This document shows positions 52,871 to 64,000 of a stretch of 64,000 nucleotides of DNA, one piece after another. The position numbers and the translations under genes were made by a program. Below the pieces are notes generated by a model. It made no database searches. It had not been told where the DNA came from and was given only the letters and a program-made list of their open reading frames with translations. Positions within the stretch are counted from its first letter, which is position 1. Each line of letters starts with the position of its first letter. The DNA comes from Palaemon carinicauda (lineage: Eukaryota > Arthropoda > Malacostraca > Decapoda > Palaemonidae), in contig NC_090744.1 in the NCBI RefSeq assembly GCF_036898095.1, positions 96,331,383 through 96,395,382 of the forward strand, written 5' to 3'.

Positions 52871-53391
52871 GTTCTTGTTTTATTGTGTGATGTTAGTTTT
52901 TTGTTTATTATGTAACCTTGAGAGCGAAAACAGAGACTGCTCGTTCCCTGTTCTACAGATATGAGTTATCCCTTCTCTCGTTTTCTTTGTTAGCTCGAGT
53001 AAGAGAGGTGAATTTCCCGTTCTCCGTTTTTATACGATCACGAGTTATTCAGGCCTCCTCTTAGTATCAGAGTTGATGATAGTACGTTTAATATTATAAA
53101 CGTTTTTTATTGATGTGGTTACTGTTAATATAGCTAACACTATTAATAGGTACGTTAGTGTATGAGTCATTAATTGGGGTCGTTTTATACCGACACCCTT
53201 AGCTCCGTGAGTTATGCTTAGCTCCGCCTTGAGTTATGCTCCGCTATATGGATACTCATTGGGTGAGAACTAGTTAATGTTCAGGAGCAGATTTTTGGAG
53301 TGCAACGGTGAAATCCGGCACTCGGACTCCGGCTGAAGCCTTTTACACACGAACCTTTGTCATGTTTGATCATAATTACACCGTTACGGCC

Positions 53392-53940
53392 GGCTTCACG
53401 GGAGATAACACAATCATTCATTGAGGTTAATGTTATCGTACCGGGAACGGTCACGATATCACGGTGACGGGCCTTTGCTACCGGATCTCCGGTACAAACA
53501 GAGATCAAGCAGACGGCCAGAACCGGAGTTAACAATGTGATACCGATGAAGACTTCACAGTTTCATTATTACGGTCCCTTTTTCATCGAATCTCCGGCTT
53601 CACTGGAGATAACACAAACATTCAGTATTAGAGAATGTTATCGTACCGCTGAGGATCACGTTTTCACGATGACGGACCTTTGTCACTAGTTCTCCGTTAC
53701 AAACAGAGATCAATCAGACGATCAGAATCAGGGTATGAACCCTTTTTCATGAATAATCACAATATCGTTATTACGATCCTTTTCATCGAATCTCCGGCTT
53801 AACCGGATATCGTACAGGCGATCAGCATTGAGGTTAATATTAGTTTTCCTCTGGTGTTCACGTTGTCACTATGACGGACCTTTGTACTGGGGATTGTTAC
53901 CGGAGCTCTGGTACAGACAGAGATCACTCAGACCACGGGT
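53392..53940. repeat. Tandem repeat, about 200-bp unit, 2.7 copies
   Basis: Units start at 53392, 53596 and 53796 with CCGGCTTcac/aac-type text and include GATCACG...TTTCACGRTGACGG and TACAAACAGAGATCA. The copies are diverged. They lie in the leader of G, the same place as the tandem repeats of B. Confidence 0.85.
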
Positions 53941-54085
53941 GGCCAATCTCTTGTTTTTGCTGTAAAGGAAAGGATTTAACATGAATACAAAGTAAACTGT
54001 ACTTACTTTAATGACACTTTGAATTTGCGTTGGTAATATTCATTAGTTATTCTTGAAAGTCCAAATAAAAATATATGAACATAAC

Positions 54086-54445
54086 TATGCCTATATTTAT
54101 GCATATATTTAATTCTAACTAGGTATAAATATGGATAAATATCCATACAACATCGTGTTCAAATAGAAATAAATTGATTATGCCTATATTTATGCATTTT
54201 CAATTCTAACTATGCCTAAATATGAATAAATATCCATACAACATAGTGTTCAAATAGAAATAAATTGATTGTGCTTATATTTGTGCATATTCAATTCTAA
54301 CTATACCTAAATATGAATAAATATTCATACAACATCGTGTTCAAATAGAAATAAATTGATTATGCCTATATTTATGCATATTCAATTCTAACTATGCCTA
54401 AATATGAATAAATATCCATACAACATAGTGTTCAAATAGAAATAA
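54086..54445. repeat. 91-bp minisatellite, four copies
   Basis: Units start at 54086, 54179, 54270 and 54361 with TRTGCYTATATTTRTGCAT and end GTTCAAATAGAAATAAATTG. The units are close to identical, AT-rich and without unique spacers. Confidence 0.92.
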
Positions 54446-54828
54446 GTTTCCACTCAGTACTGGGAACCAAACGTTGGCCCCTTCTAATGAAGGGCCGGGT
54501 CGAGACTAACCATGCCATGAGAGGCTATCTACTGTTCCTTGAAACTCTGGTCAGTGAACAGATGAATCAATAGAATACTAATAGCCAGTAAATAATGTTA
54601 GACCCGGTTCTGAACGTCTGAGTCAGGGGTGGCCAACCTGTGGCGGATGCGCCAACAGTGTCACATTTCATGAATACAAGTGTCGAACTATACCCCAAAA
54701 GATAGTACATTAAATGATTTTTCTTTAAAATTGATTTTTATGAGTTATACAGCTGATCCCAGCCTGTGAATAGGATCACTAACCAAAGTTCAAGGAACAT
54801 CCAGACTTATGTCCCCTTTCTTTTACAG

Positions 54829-55917
54829 AAGGTTCGCCTACATGGTTCCCGTCAGGATGATGATGAATCTCTCTGGCCTGCAAGAGAGGCTCTCCGCCCT
54901 TGGTTATCAAGATTGGGAAGAAATGCTCCATCTAGAGGTCCCTATCTCCTCAGAGTGTCCTCTCTAAGGTTGGACGACGACCCCATGGACGGGCAGGTAG
55001 GTGGGGATGAATTTTGAGCCTTCAGCTTTGCAATTACCTATGTCACCGACCTAGGACCCTTAATGGATCCTGATGTTCATGTTACCCTGCATAAACCGTG
55101 ACTGCTAAAAGCAACACATTCTAGGGAAAACCAAGGGGCTATGACGGAGCTCAAAAGTATGGTAGTGAGTCGGATCCGTTCAGGAACTCAGAAGTTTCCC
55201 CCTACAGCCCCAGGCATATCGAAGTAACCTCCTTCGATAAAAACAACGCATAGAGATTTGCCTTACATGTTCCATATATAGATGGTACCATAAATCTGGA
55301 TGGCATAGACGTCCTCCCTCTGGGGGACCTAGAATTTACTCCCAGGTACTAGAATTCCCGTTCAACGGATTCGTTCGATTGAAAGAGATTGCCTTGGTTA
55401 GGTTAGACAAGGTACCGAAGGTAACAGTATTATTTCCTAAAGGGCAGGCCCGATCTGTCTGGACCAGGATGTTGTCAGTCTGGGGGGTACGATAATTCCA
55501 AGATCTGCCCTTCCAATTCGACCTACACGTTTGATGGTCTGATCGGGTTAGTTGTGGGAAATACGTTCTGTCTGAGGCCTCTATCAGACAGGAATCGATA
55601 GTCGGTTACCCACTCGTCATCACAGCCTCCCTCTGATTCGACGTCTATGCATCCAAATCCCCCTCATCAGGTGGTCTACCTCACTGATTCACCAGGTACA
55701 CAGCCCAACCCCGTTGGGATGTTTTACCTGCATACAGCCCTAGATCCGAACCCTCAGGCTCCTCTCGTGGACACCAGAGAGGAAGCTACTGGAGTAGAAG
55801 ACAGTCTCGACATCGAGACGGACCTAGAAAAAAGGGGGCTCGGAGAAGGAAAGTACCTAGATTCACCCCCTCACAACGCGGTGGTCCCGGTAGGGGGTAG
55901 ACTTTACCACTTTTGAG
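54829..55917 (+). pseudogene. gag of element G, main exon, broken
   Basis: Begins after the acceptor CCCTTTCTTTTACAG in phase 0. The text AREALRPWLSRLGRNAPSRG aligns with ARATLKVWVRGFARNVKSKQ of B. Further on, VRLDKVPKVTVLFPKGQARS (about 55408-55470) aligns with the conserved B block. Stops and frame changes interrupt it (for example after 55017). The first, Cys/His-rich exon of B was not found; the region before the acceptor is occupied by the minisatellite and unrelated DNA. Confidence 0.65.
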
Positions 55918-55929
55918 ACCATTGGACCT

Positions 55930-57384
55930 TCGGTCTGTGGGCTCATAGCATAATCTCTAAAGGTTTGAGGTGAAAATGGCCACAAGGTCCTCCTCCTCCA
56001 CCAGTGACCTTCTCCCAGAAATCCACTCCCATCCTGGAAGAGTACACCACAGGGTTACTCAAGAAGAAGCAATCAAACGGGATCGATCACTGAAGTTCCA
56101 AAGCCACCTGTTCACAATTCCGAAAAGGCTTGGCGGCATTGAGAGTGGACCTGGACTTGTCAAGCTAAACTCTTACATTCTCTGCGACAAGTTCCGGATG
56201 TTGACTATCTCTCAGGTACGGACCTTACTTCCCTGTAGGACCGTCACCACCTCTGTCGATCTTACCGACGACTATTATCTTGCGCCTTTAGCTCGAAACT
56301 TCTCTTCTTATCTGGGTTTCCGCCTAAGCAGGAAAGCCTTTGTGTTCAAGACATGCCCTTTGGCCTCAACATTGATCCCAGGATATTCACGAAACTGGGA
56401 GAGAGAGTGTTAGAACAACTCAGGAACCAAGAGATACAGATCATTGCTTATCTGGCCGGTTGGCTCATTTGGGCCCGGCCGGTCATAGAAGGCAACAGAG
56501 CTACGAAGGAATTATTTCAATTTCTCGACAACCTGTGATTTTGGGTCAATCTCCAAAAAATCTCGCCTGCAACCATCAGTCCGCTTAGAATGGTTAGCCA
56601 TTCAGTGGGACCTTTCGAAGCACACGTTGTCTCTCCCTTCCAAAAGGTAAGAGGAATAGTTTCCAAGATCAAAAAATTTTCTCAAACACAAACAGGTGTC
56701 TGAAGAGCCTTAGAAAGTATCCTCGGACTTTTCCAATTCACTTCAGTAACAGATCTAATAAAAGCCAAACTCAAAGACATCAATCGAGTTTGGAGAAAGA
56801 GAGCTACAGTACCTATAAGAGACATGGTCTCGAAGGTCCCCTCTGTCTTGAAAATGAGACTACGCCCATGGTCCGAACCGAAGGACCTCTCCAAATCGGT
56901 TCCTCTACAATTCCCACCTCCACAAGTGACATTCCATACAGCCGCGTCTCTAAGTGGATGGGGGGGATTACTCCGAACATCAGATGTTTCAGGTTCTTGG
57001 TCACTCTCCATGAAACAGTCCCATATCATTGTTCTCAATGCCATGGCAGTGTTCTTGACCCTGAAGAGAGACTCTCCTTCGAGGTCGACCCACATCAGAG
57101 TAGTGTCAGACAGCACAGACGCAGTACACTACGTCAACAGGGGAGGATCCAAGTCACCCAACCTGAATCAGATCCTGGTCACTATCTTCGACTGGGCAAC
57201 AGAAGAGAACTGGTTCCTGTCAGCACCTCACCTAGCGGGAGGCCAGAATGTGAGAGCGGACTCACTATCCAGGACGGATCCACTGGAGTCAGAATGGTCT
57301 CTAGACATAATTTCATTCCGGTGGATACTCAGGCTCGTTCCAGGCCTCCAGGTAGATCTATTCGCAACTCAGATGAATCACTAA
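55930..57384 (+). pseudogene. Reverse transcriptase, RNase H and methyltransferase-like relic of element G
   Basis: Aligns with B: CDKFRMLTISQVRTLLP, TTSVDLTDDYYLAPLA, PFGLNIDPRIFTK. The catalytic YLDDW reads YLAGW (about 56448), so both aspartates are lost. RNase H: TDAS reads TAAS (about 56940), NVLEAMA reads VLNAMAV, later RADSLSR. The methyltransferase-like start DLFAT is at about 57355. Frames break near 56350 and 56540. No activity is expected. Confidence 0.8.
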
Positions 57385-57599
57385 CTTCCTTGTTATGTGA
57401 CCCCAACCCTGGACCCTCGGGCTTATGCCATGGACGCATTACCCCGGGATTGGAACCATTAGAAGAAGATTTCCCTATCTCCCCCAGGGAATCTTCTAAA
57501 AACTTTTACACAAACTACGCTCCTTCCGGGGCGCAGTGGCTTTAGTACCACCTCACTGGCCAAGAACAGTTGGTTTCCTCTCCTCCTCGAGTTGAAACT

Positions 57600-58661
57600 C
57601 AGTCCCATCCGGATCCCGTTCCTCAAACTGACCCGAGTATCCAAACTCACTGTGTCAGATTACTCAAAGATAGCCAAAACTCTAACTTTGTGGACTACAG
57701 GAAGTTGGCAGCTCGTAGAGATGCGAACATTGAACCGGAAACGATCTCTTCATCGAATGGGACAAAAAAGGGACTCGACAGTTCGCCAATATGATTCGGC
57801 CGTTAACAACTAGTAGGTCCCCTAAGAGTGCAGACCATACTCGTATGTCCCCGCATTTAGCCATCTCTTTCTTGAGGTTCCTATTTGACAAAGGCCTAAC
57901 AGTTAGCACTTTAACCACCATCAAGTCAGCTTTGAAGAAGATCTACCTTGTAGGGTTCAACATTAACCTAGCTGATTCCTATTTCTCATCAACCCCAAAA
58001 ACATGTGCTAGGCTTCGACCTTCGGTTCGGCCACAAAAGGACTCTTGGTCTCTGAACGGTGTTCTCAAACTTGCGATGGACACGGACAATGAATCCTGCT
58101 CTTATATCACTCTTCTTAGGAAGACTTTATTTCTAACGGCTATGGCCTCAGGTGATGGAACATCAGAACTAGCAGCTCTCACGAAACCCGGAAAACATAG
58201 ATTTCCTCCCTTCAGCCGAAGTACTCCTTTTCCAGACAAAGCTTCCCTAGCTAAAAAATGAGGATCCGCAAAATAGGTGCTCCTCTCGGAAGATTATTCT
58301 TCATCCCCAGGATTTTTCTCCGTGTACAGTCACACTCTCAAGCCCCTTTTTAGCTAGAACTGCCACCCGCTCGTCTGGCCCCTTGGTTATCAGGGAACAA
58401 GGAGGTACTATTTCCATTCACGGTATCAGGCAACAAATCCTCTACTTCATTAAACATACTAATCCGGAATCATTTCCCCAGGCTCATGATATACGGACAG
58501 TAAATGCCTCCAACAATGACTTCCAGAACAGGGACTTTGATGATTTTAAAAAATATACGGGTTGGAAATCCCCTATGGTTGTCAAACGCCAATATCTAAA
58601 GATCTTACAGGCCCTTAAATACCCGATGATGGCAGAGGGGAGCCTTATCTCTCCCCATTAA
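57600..58661 (+). pseudogene. Tyrosine recombinase relic of element G
   Basis: STVRQYDSAVNN, LTTIKSALKKIYLVGFNINL and YITLLRKTLFLTAMASG align with B. The catalytic Arg of ASGARISEL is lost (ASGDGTSEL, about 58150). HDIR (about 58487), TGWKSP and the Tyr in KRQYLK are kept. Frames break near 57810 and 58260. Dead. Confidence 0.78.
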
Positions 58662-59036
58662 TCTCCTCTTCTTCCTTTCTTCCATCTCTTCTCTTCTCCC
58701 TCCTACCCACCACTCACACCACGTCGCCGCTCTCCTTGGTAGTTCGTTAGCCCTATGATATTTGCCATGTTTAATTCCTATGGTTTAACTGTTATTGTAG
58801 TTACCGTTCCTTTAATGTTTAGATATACTTAGACATGTAAGGTTTGATGACTTTTGCGATTCGACACTCAGTTGGTTCCTTGTCGTCATTATTATTTAAC
58901 CTTACGTTCCCTATGTCATTTGGCTGGTTGGTAATTGGACGATTACTTTATTATATCATAGTATTGTCGTACATGGTGATTGTATTCTCCTCATTATGTT
59001 ATTATTTTATTGGGCTTGGAAGGCATTCTCTGGTAC
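58662..59036 (+). other. 3' non-coding region of element G
   Basis: Pyrimidine-rich at first, then AT-rich. No gene. Confidence 0.5.
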
Positions 59037-59515
59037 CTTTTCGCCGGACGTCACAGGTCGACCCAGAAAAGGGATTTTGACGAAGGAAAAATCTATTTCT
59101 GGGGAGAGACCTGTGACGCCCGGCGAAACCCTTCCCGATTATTTTTGTACGGACCCACCCTTTTCCTTGCCAAGCCATATGTTCTTGCAGAAGGATGACC
59201 TGGTGAGCGCGAGTGGTAGGTGTCGGTAGGGTATCCCAACTGTATTCTCTAGGGCCTGTCACGGCCTTCCCCCTTTGATGAAGGGATTATCTAAATGGGA
59301 GACAGCCTGTGAATAGTGTTTTACAAACGCCCTTTTTAGATATACGACACCAACAAGGTGCTCGCGCGAGGGTTGTAACCTCTGCATTCCATGCTTTTAA
59401 TTTTCTCTGGTATATTTGGAAGATTTATATCAGAAAAAGTACAAAGAAGGACTTTTTCGCCGGGCGTCACAGGTCTCTCCCCAGAAATAGATTTTTCCTT
59501 CGTCAAAATCCCTTT
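59037..59515 (+). repeat. Internal complementary region and right terminal repeat of element G
   Basis: 59068-59128 (AAGGGATTTTGACGAAGGAA and onward) is the near-exact complement of 59453-59515. The preceding block CGCCGGACGTCACAGGTCGA should complement the missing left end of G. The core AGGGATTTTGACG is shared with the ends of B, so B and G belong to one family. Confidence 0.85.
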
Positions 59516-59659
59516 ATTTATGTTTTTCTGTTGCATTGTAAAACTGTTTTCGCAATTACTACCTTTTAATGAAGGATAGGATTGCGTGTTTCAGGTAGAA
59601 ATCAGTTAAAGTTTCGATTTCAGTGAAATAAGTGCAAACAGAAAATCAAAAGTGATAAA

Positions 59660-61835
59660 GTGATATGCGCAAAGTGTTACAGTGTTGCGTCCGAGGGTTC
59701 GTCTGTTCGTGCCAGTTGTTCACCTAGTCCGGGACCTCTTACAAGCTCCCAAGCCCAGGGGAGAAGTAATGTCGAACGACTTATGGGTTCCACAGGCCTT
59801 GATCGACGAACAGACGTTTTTCCCTCCGTGGTTTCGGGCGTATCTACACACGTTAGCCGACGTGAGATCGCCCCACCCACACAAAGACGAGAGAGCCCAT
59901 TTATTCCTCGTCTGCGGAAGAGGTTTCTCGTAAGAAACCATGGACCAAATCTTGCAGCTTTTAAGTGCAAGTCGGTCCCTTCCGCGCAAGTCCAATGGCC
60001 TAGGTGTAGCCACTGGGTCAGTTCGGACTCGCTGCAGTCATCCGACGACTGCACACCTCCCAAGAGAGGCAAGGTGGTACCGCATCAGGCAGTAACTCCG
60101 TCTGTTGCCGCACCAGCTGTTTTAGACCCTCAGTCACAACGGACAGTAGCTCCGTCTGTTGCCGTTTTTTGTAGACCCTAAGTGGTCTTTACTGCAGTCT
60201 ATGCAGACTCAGTTAGCTGCGGTTATGCAGGAGTTTCGTGCGGAGAAGGTTGACACTGCTCTCGTTAGCCTACAACCTGCCACGGTTGTGCGCCCAGCTC
60301 ACGCTGAGGCTGCCTGCTCCCACACTCCGGCTGCGGAGAGCTCCACCTCCGATGCGCAATCGACCCTGCCAGACGCATGTTAACGTTAGCCGACGTGCGG
60401 CTCCCTCCGTTAACATGCGTGAGCTACCGCATCAGCAGTGGGAAGGTGGAGTCAAGCTGCCGTGTTTTGACGCGATGCGTTAGTTTCCGCAACCCACGGC
60501 AGTCCCCACCACGCACCACCACTCCGCTTTGGTTGTTGCCTGCTCCCACACTCCGACTGCGGAGAAGGTTGACGATGCACCCGTTTGCCTACAACCTGCC
60601 ACGGTTGTGTGCCCAGCATGGCTGCCTGCTCCCACACTCTTGTTGTGAGAGCTCCTCCACCCATGCGCAGTCGACCCTGCCAGACGCATGCTGACTCCCA
60701 CAGACACACGGAGCACTCCGTTGCCGTGCGTGAGCTACCACAAGCTGCCGTGTTTTGACACGGTGTGTCAGCCTCCGCAACCCACTGTGGTTACCGCCAC
60801 TCGCCCGCAGCAGACTAGTCAGTCAGGAGTTGAGGCTTCCCCACACAGCTTTGGTTGTTGCCAGCTCACAGACTGTCAAGCAGTTACATGACGTTGCCTT
60901 CTGGTCTGCTACTAATGCACCAGTGCTGTATGTCCTCACGCACCTGTTGTGGTTGACAGTTCAGTTTTTGACAGTTCACAGACTGTCAAGCAGTTACATA
61001 ACGTTGCCTTCTGGTCTGCTGCTTATGCACCAGTGAGACCCTCACTGAGATAACCTAGCTTTTCTCGGACATGGTTCCTGTAGATGAGAAAGTGCTGTTC
61101 TCCCTCCTTCTGATATTCCTTTGAGGACTCTGTCATTTGGAGAGGAGCCTTAAGCTGCTTAGCCTCCTATGGACTTTAATTAAAGCATAACAAGGCTTCC
61201 AGGTATGGTAAATGGTTCCGCTTCAGTCGCTAACCCCGTCTGTTGCCACACCTGCTCCCATAGACCCTAATGGGCTTTGTTGCAAGACATGCAGTCCAAG
61301 CTTGTGTCCTTGATAGAGGATTTTTTACGGAGAAGAACCTTCTAGCCAACAACCTTCCTACCGGTTGGTTGTACGCCCTGTTGACGCTGAGGTATCCTAC
61401 TCACGTCCGCCAGTTGAGATGGTTCCTCCACCGGTGCGACCCAGTGTGGGTTGCCAGTCGCACGTTGACGTTAAGCGACTCTCGGAGGTGGTTGTGGACG
61501 TTCAGTGTGTCACTAGGAAGACGTTCAACAACCAGCAGAGGTGACTTGTTGTGACGCAGTGCGGCAACCTCAGCAACCCGGTAGGGGGTTGACTGCACAA
61601 CCCAGACAGTCTAGACAGTTTCGGGTTGACGCTGTACTTCCTCGCGTCCCCATGGTTGACAGTTCACAGACTGTGCAGCAGTACCATGATCTTGTGTCCG
61701 GCTCCGTCACGCATCCACCAGTGCGACCGGATTCAGCGAGTCAGACGTTGCCCACTCCGTTGCCGTTTCCTCATCAGTTTCGGATGAGGAACCCTCTGAT
61801 GAGGACATTGCTGAACAAGACGATCAACCCCCAGC
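59660..61835 (+). pseudogene. gag relic of element F
   Basis: Collinear with A at both ends, but the middle (about 60060-60900) is expanded by repeated blocks such as CTGCTCCCACACTC and GACCCTGCCAGACGCATG. Frames change many times. It ends in the acidic-tail region near 61830, as in A. Confidence 0.55.
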
Positions 61836-62480
61836 CCTGCTATCCATCCAGAAGATGCTGAAGAAGGAACACTGCCCTGTCAGGCTGTGGATGAGTCTGG
61901 TTAGGACACTGTCATCCGTGGTTCAATTTGTGTCACTTGGAAGACTACACCTCCGTCCTCTTCTGTATCATCTAGCTTTTCACTGGAAAAGGACAAGACG
62001 CTAGAAGCGGTCTCGATCCCGGTTTCCGGAAAGATAAAGTCTGGTCTGACTTGGTGAAAGGACTTTATCAACCTTTGAAAGGGTCTTCTCCTGACTGTTC
62101 AGACTCCCAACCACGTTCTCTTCTCGGACGCATCGGACGTAGGCTGGGGTGCGACATTAGGCGGTAGGGAATGCTCGGGATTATGGAACTCGAGTCAAAG
62201 GACATGCATTTCAACTGCAAGAAGCTTCTGGCAGTACGTCTGACCTGGAAAAGCTTCAGGTCTCTCCTTCAAGGCAAAGTGGTGGAGGTGAACACGGTCA
62301 ACTCCCTGCTTTGACGTACATCTCCAAGCAAGGAGGGACCTACTCTCTGACATGGTACGAGTTCGCAAGAGACCTCCTCTCCTGTTCAACAGGTCTAGAC
62401 TTTTCACTAGTAACGAGGTTCATCCAAGGCAACTTGAATGTCATAGCAGATTGTCTCAGTAGGAAGGGACAAATAATTCC
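61836..62480 (+). pseudogene. Reverse-transcriptase thumb and RNase H of element F
   Basis: At DNA level it follows A from 9780 to 10405. The first RNase H Asp region (TCTCGGACGCATCGGACGTA) is at about 62122. ADCLSR is near 62450. The palm is missing at the same joint as in A. Confidence 0.72.
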
Positions 62481-62529
62481 AACATATTGGACCCTCCACA
62501 AGGATGTATGCAAGAGACTTTGGGCCACC

Positions 62530-62800
62530 TGGGGCCAGCCAACCATAGATCTCTTCGCAACCTCGATGACCAAGAGGCTCCCAATACTTTGCTCACCTAT
62601 CCCGGACCCAGCAGTAGTTCATATAGATGCCTTTCTACTAGATTGGTCACATCTAGATCTATATGCATTCCCTCCGTTCTAGATTGTCAACAAGGTACTG
62701 CAGAAGTTCGCCTCTCACGAAGGGACAAAGTTGACGCTAGGTGCTTCCCTCTGGCCCGCGAGAGAATAACTCACCGAGGTACTTCGATGGCTAGTAGACG
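62530..62800 (+). pseudogene. Methyltransferase-like domain of element F
   Basis: Reads TIDLFATSMTKRLPIL, DPAVVHIDAFLLDW and LYAFPPF, then a stop at about 62682 where A continues. Confidence 0.6.
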
Positions 62801-62869
62801 TTCCCAGAACACTTCCCCTAAGGGTGGACCTGCTACGTCTGCCACGCGTAAAGAAGGTACTCCAAGGCC

Positions 62870-63955
62870 TCCACGCTCTTCGTCTGACTGCCTTCAGAAT
62901 ATCGAAAGACTCTCGAGAGCTAGAGGTTTTTCGAAGGAGGCAACCAGAGCGATTGCTAGAGCAAGGAGAACATCCACCCTTAGAGTCTACCAATCGAAGT
63001 GGGAAATCTTCCGAAACTGGTGCAAGTCAGTATCCGTATCCTCGACCAGTACCTCTGTAACTCAAATAGCTGACTGCCTCTTATATCTGAGGAAAGAACG
63101 ATCTCTTTCAGCTCCCACTATCAAGGGTTACAGAAGCATGTTGGCATCAGTCTTCCGTCACAGAGGCTTAGATCTTTCCAACAATAAAGATCTACAGGAC
63201 CTCCTTAAGTCTTTTGAGACCACGAAGGAGCGTCGTTTGGTTACACCTGGTTGGAATTTAGACGTGGTTCTAAGATTCCTTATGTCAGACAGGTTCGAAC
63301 CACTTCAATCAGCCTCCCTGAAAGATCTCACCTTTAAGACTCTTTTCCTGATATGCTTAACCACAGCTAAAAGAGTCAGTGAGATTCATGCCTTCAGCAA
63401 GAACATCGGATTCTCATCCGAAACGGCTACATGTTCTACAACTTGGTTTTCTAGCCAAACACGAGCTGCCTTCTCGGCCTTGACCAATATCGTTCGATAT
63501 TCCAAACTTATCGTATGGTTGGAAATGAACTAGAAAGAGTATTATGTCCTGTAAGAGCTCTTAAGTTCTATTTTAAAAACCTTTACGAGGCCCGTCTGAA
63601 GCTTTATGGTGTTCAGTTAAGAATCCATCTTTGCCTATGTCAGAGAATTCTTTATCCTATTTTATCAGACTGTTAATACGAGAAGCTCATTCCCTTCTGA
63701 ATGAGGAAGACCAAGCTTGGCTGAAGGTAAGGACACACGAAGTTAGAGCTGTCACAACTTCCGTGGCCTTTAAACAAAATAGATCTCTGCAAAGTATATT
63801 CGACGCAACCTATTGGAAAAGCAAATCAGTGTTCGCGTCTTTTATCTTAAGAATGTCCAGTCTCTTTACGAGAACTGCTACACTCTGGGACCATTCGTAG
63901 CAACGAGTGCAGTAGTGGTGGGGGCTCCACCACTACAATTCCCTAATTCCAGAAC
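62870..63955 (+). pseudogene. Tyrosine recombinase of element F, frameshifted
   Basis: Same text as A from SKEATRAIARARR on, with TAKRVSEI, HEVRAV and the tail region after a frame change. It shares with A the two 2-base losses relative to D (near 63435 and 63508) and has its own 7-base loss near 63575. The nucleophile region reads FASFILRM after a further one-base loss. Confidence 0.78.
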
Positions 63956-64000
63956 CTTTTTAATCTTTCTCTTGAAATATTTTTGGGTTGTCCGGAAGGC

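Larger units (their letters stand above)
52871..59515 (+). mobile_element. DIRS-like element G, relative of B, dead
   Basis: Order on the plus strand: leader with tandem repeats, gag exon with splice acceptor (54829), reverse transcriptase, RNase H and methyltransferase-like relic, recombinase relic, internal complementary region (about 59037-59125) and right terminal repeat (to 59515). The left terminal repeat is not present and is presumably in the gap. Its proteins align with B along their length, but key catalytic residues are changed and frames are broken. Confidence 0.8.
59516..64000 (+). mobile_element. DIRS-like element F (family of A and D), truncated by window end
   Basis: From about 59540 the sequence follows A from about 7490 onward (TTCGCAATTACTACCTTTTA). 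Terminal repeat and leader are missing on the left, consistent with G having inserted inside F, or with truncation. The right end lies beyond the window; the last bases match A at about 11957. F shares with A the missing palm and the two small recombinase deletions. Confidence 0.82.

Noticed and set aside
54086..54445. Regular repeats as a possible CRISPR array
   Set aside because: Units are contiguous, 91 bases and without unique spacers, in an animal genome; it is a minisatellite.
53936..54645. Possible hAT element marked by GGGTGGCCAA-type ends at about 53937 and 54626
   Set aside because: The two blocks are in the same orientation, not inverted, and no 8-base target duplication is seen.

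Overview
The window is nuclear DNA of an animal, most likely a decapod crustacean. The evidence is a spliced animal gene with long introns, a very dense load of DIRS-like tyrosine-recombinase retrotransposons, Tigger/pogo-like DNA transposons, and a repeat with a (CAT)n/(TAA)n tail of a kind I associate with shrimp and prawn genomes. The order Decapoda is an inference and I cannot name the species. There are no bacterial operons, rRNA, tRNA or CRISPR arrays.

Layout. 1-6200: a DIRS recombinase relic, a decayed Tigger-like transposon (1007-2976) carrying a large foldback, a pogo-like element (2979-4069), and a 5'-truncated LINE (about 4975-6165). 6222-20264: DIRS element A (6222-12329 plus 19961-20264), split by a complete DIRS element B (12330-19960, minus strand). 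21165-50413: nine consecutive coding exons, all with compatible splice phases, of a gamma-tubulin complex component 6 (TUBGCP6-like) gene on the plus strand; both ends of the gene lie elsewhere. The intron between exons 4 and 5 holds an intronless antisense peflin gene (29056-29754) and older repeats. The intron between exons 6 and 7 is almost entirely a nest: DIRS element E (31481-44206) with DIRS element D (32275-38758) inside it. 52371-52870 is a run of exactly 500 N, an assembly gap. 52871-59515 is a dead relative of B on the plus strand (element G), apparently inserted in a further copy of the A/D family (element F, 59516 to the window end).

How the elements relate. B keeps the full DIRS set: a Cys/His-rich exon spliced to gag across a 134-nt intron, reverse transcriptase, RNase H, a methyltransferase-like domain, tyrosine recombinase, long inverted terminal repeats and an internal complementary region beside the right repeat. 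A, D and F share one deletion that removes the reverse-transcriptase palm but keeps thumb, RNase H, methyltransferase-like domain and recombinase. A and F also share two small deletions that break the recombinase frame. They look like a family moved in trans. E has lost reverse transcriptase, RNase H and methyltransferase-like regions altogether.

All assignments come from reading the sequence and from memory of family motifs; no database search was run. Element boundaries are good to a few bases where both inverted repeats and the internal complementary region are present, and to tens of bases elsewhere.
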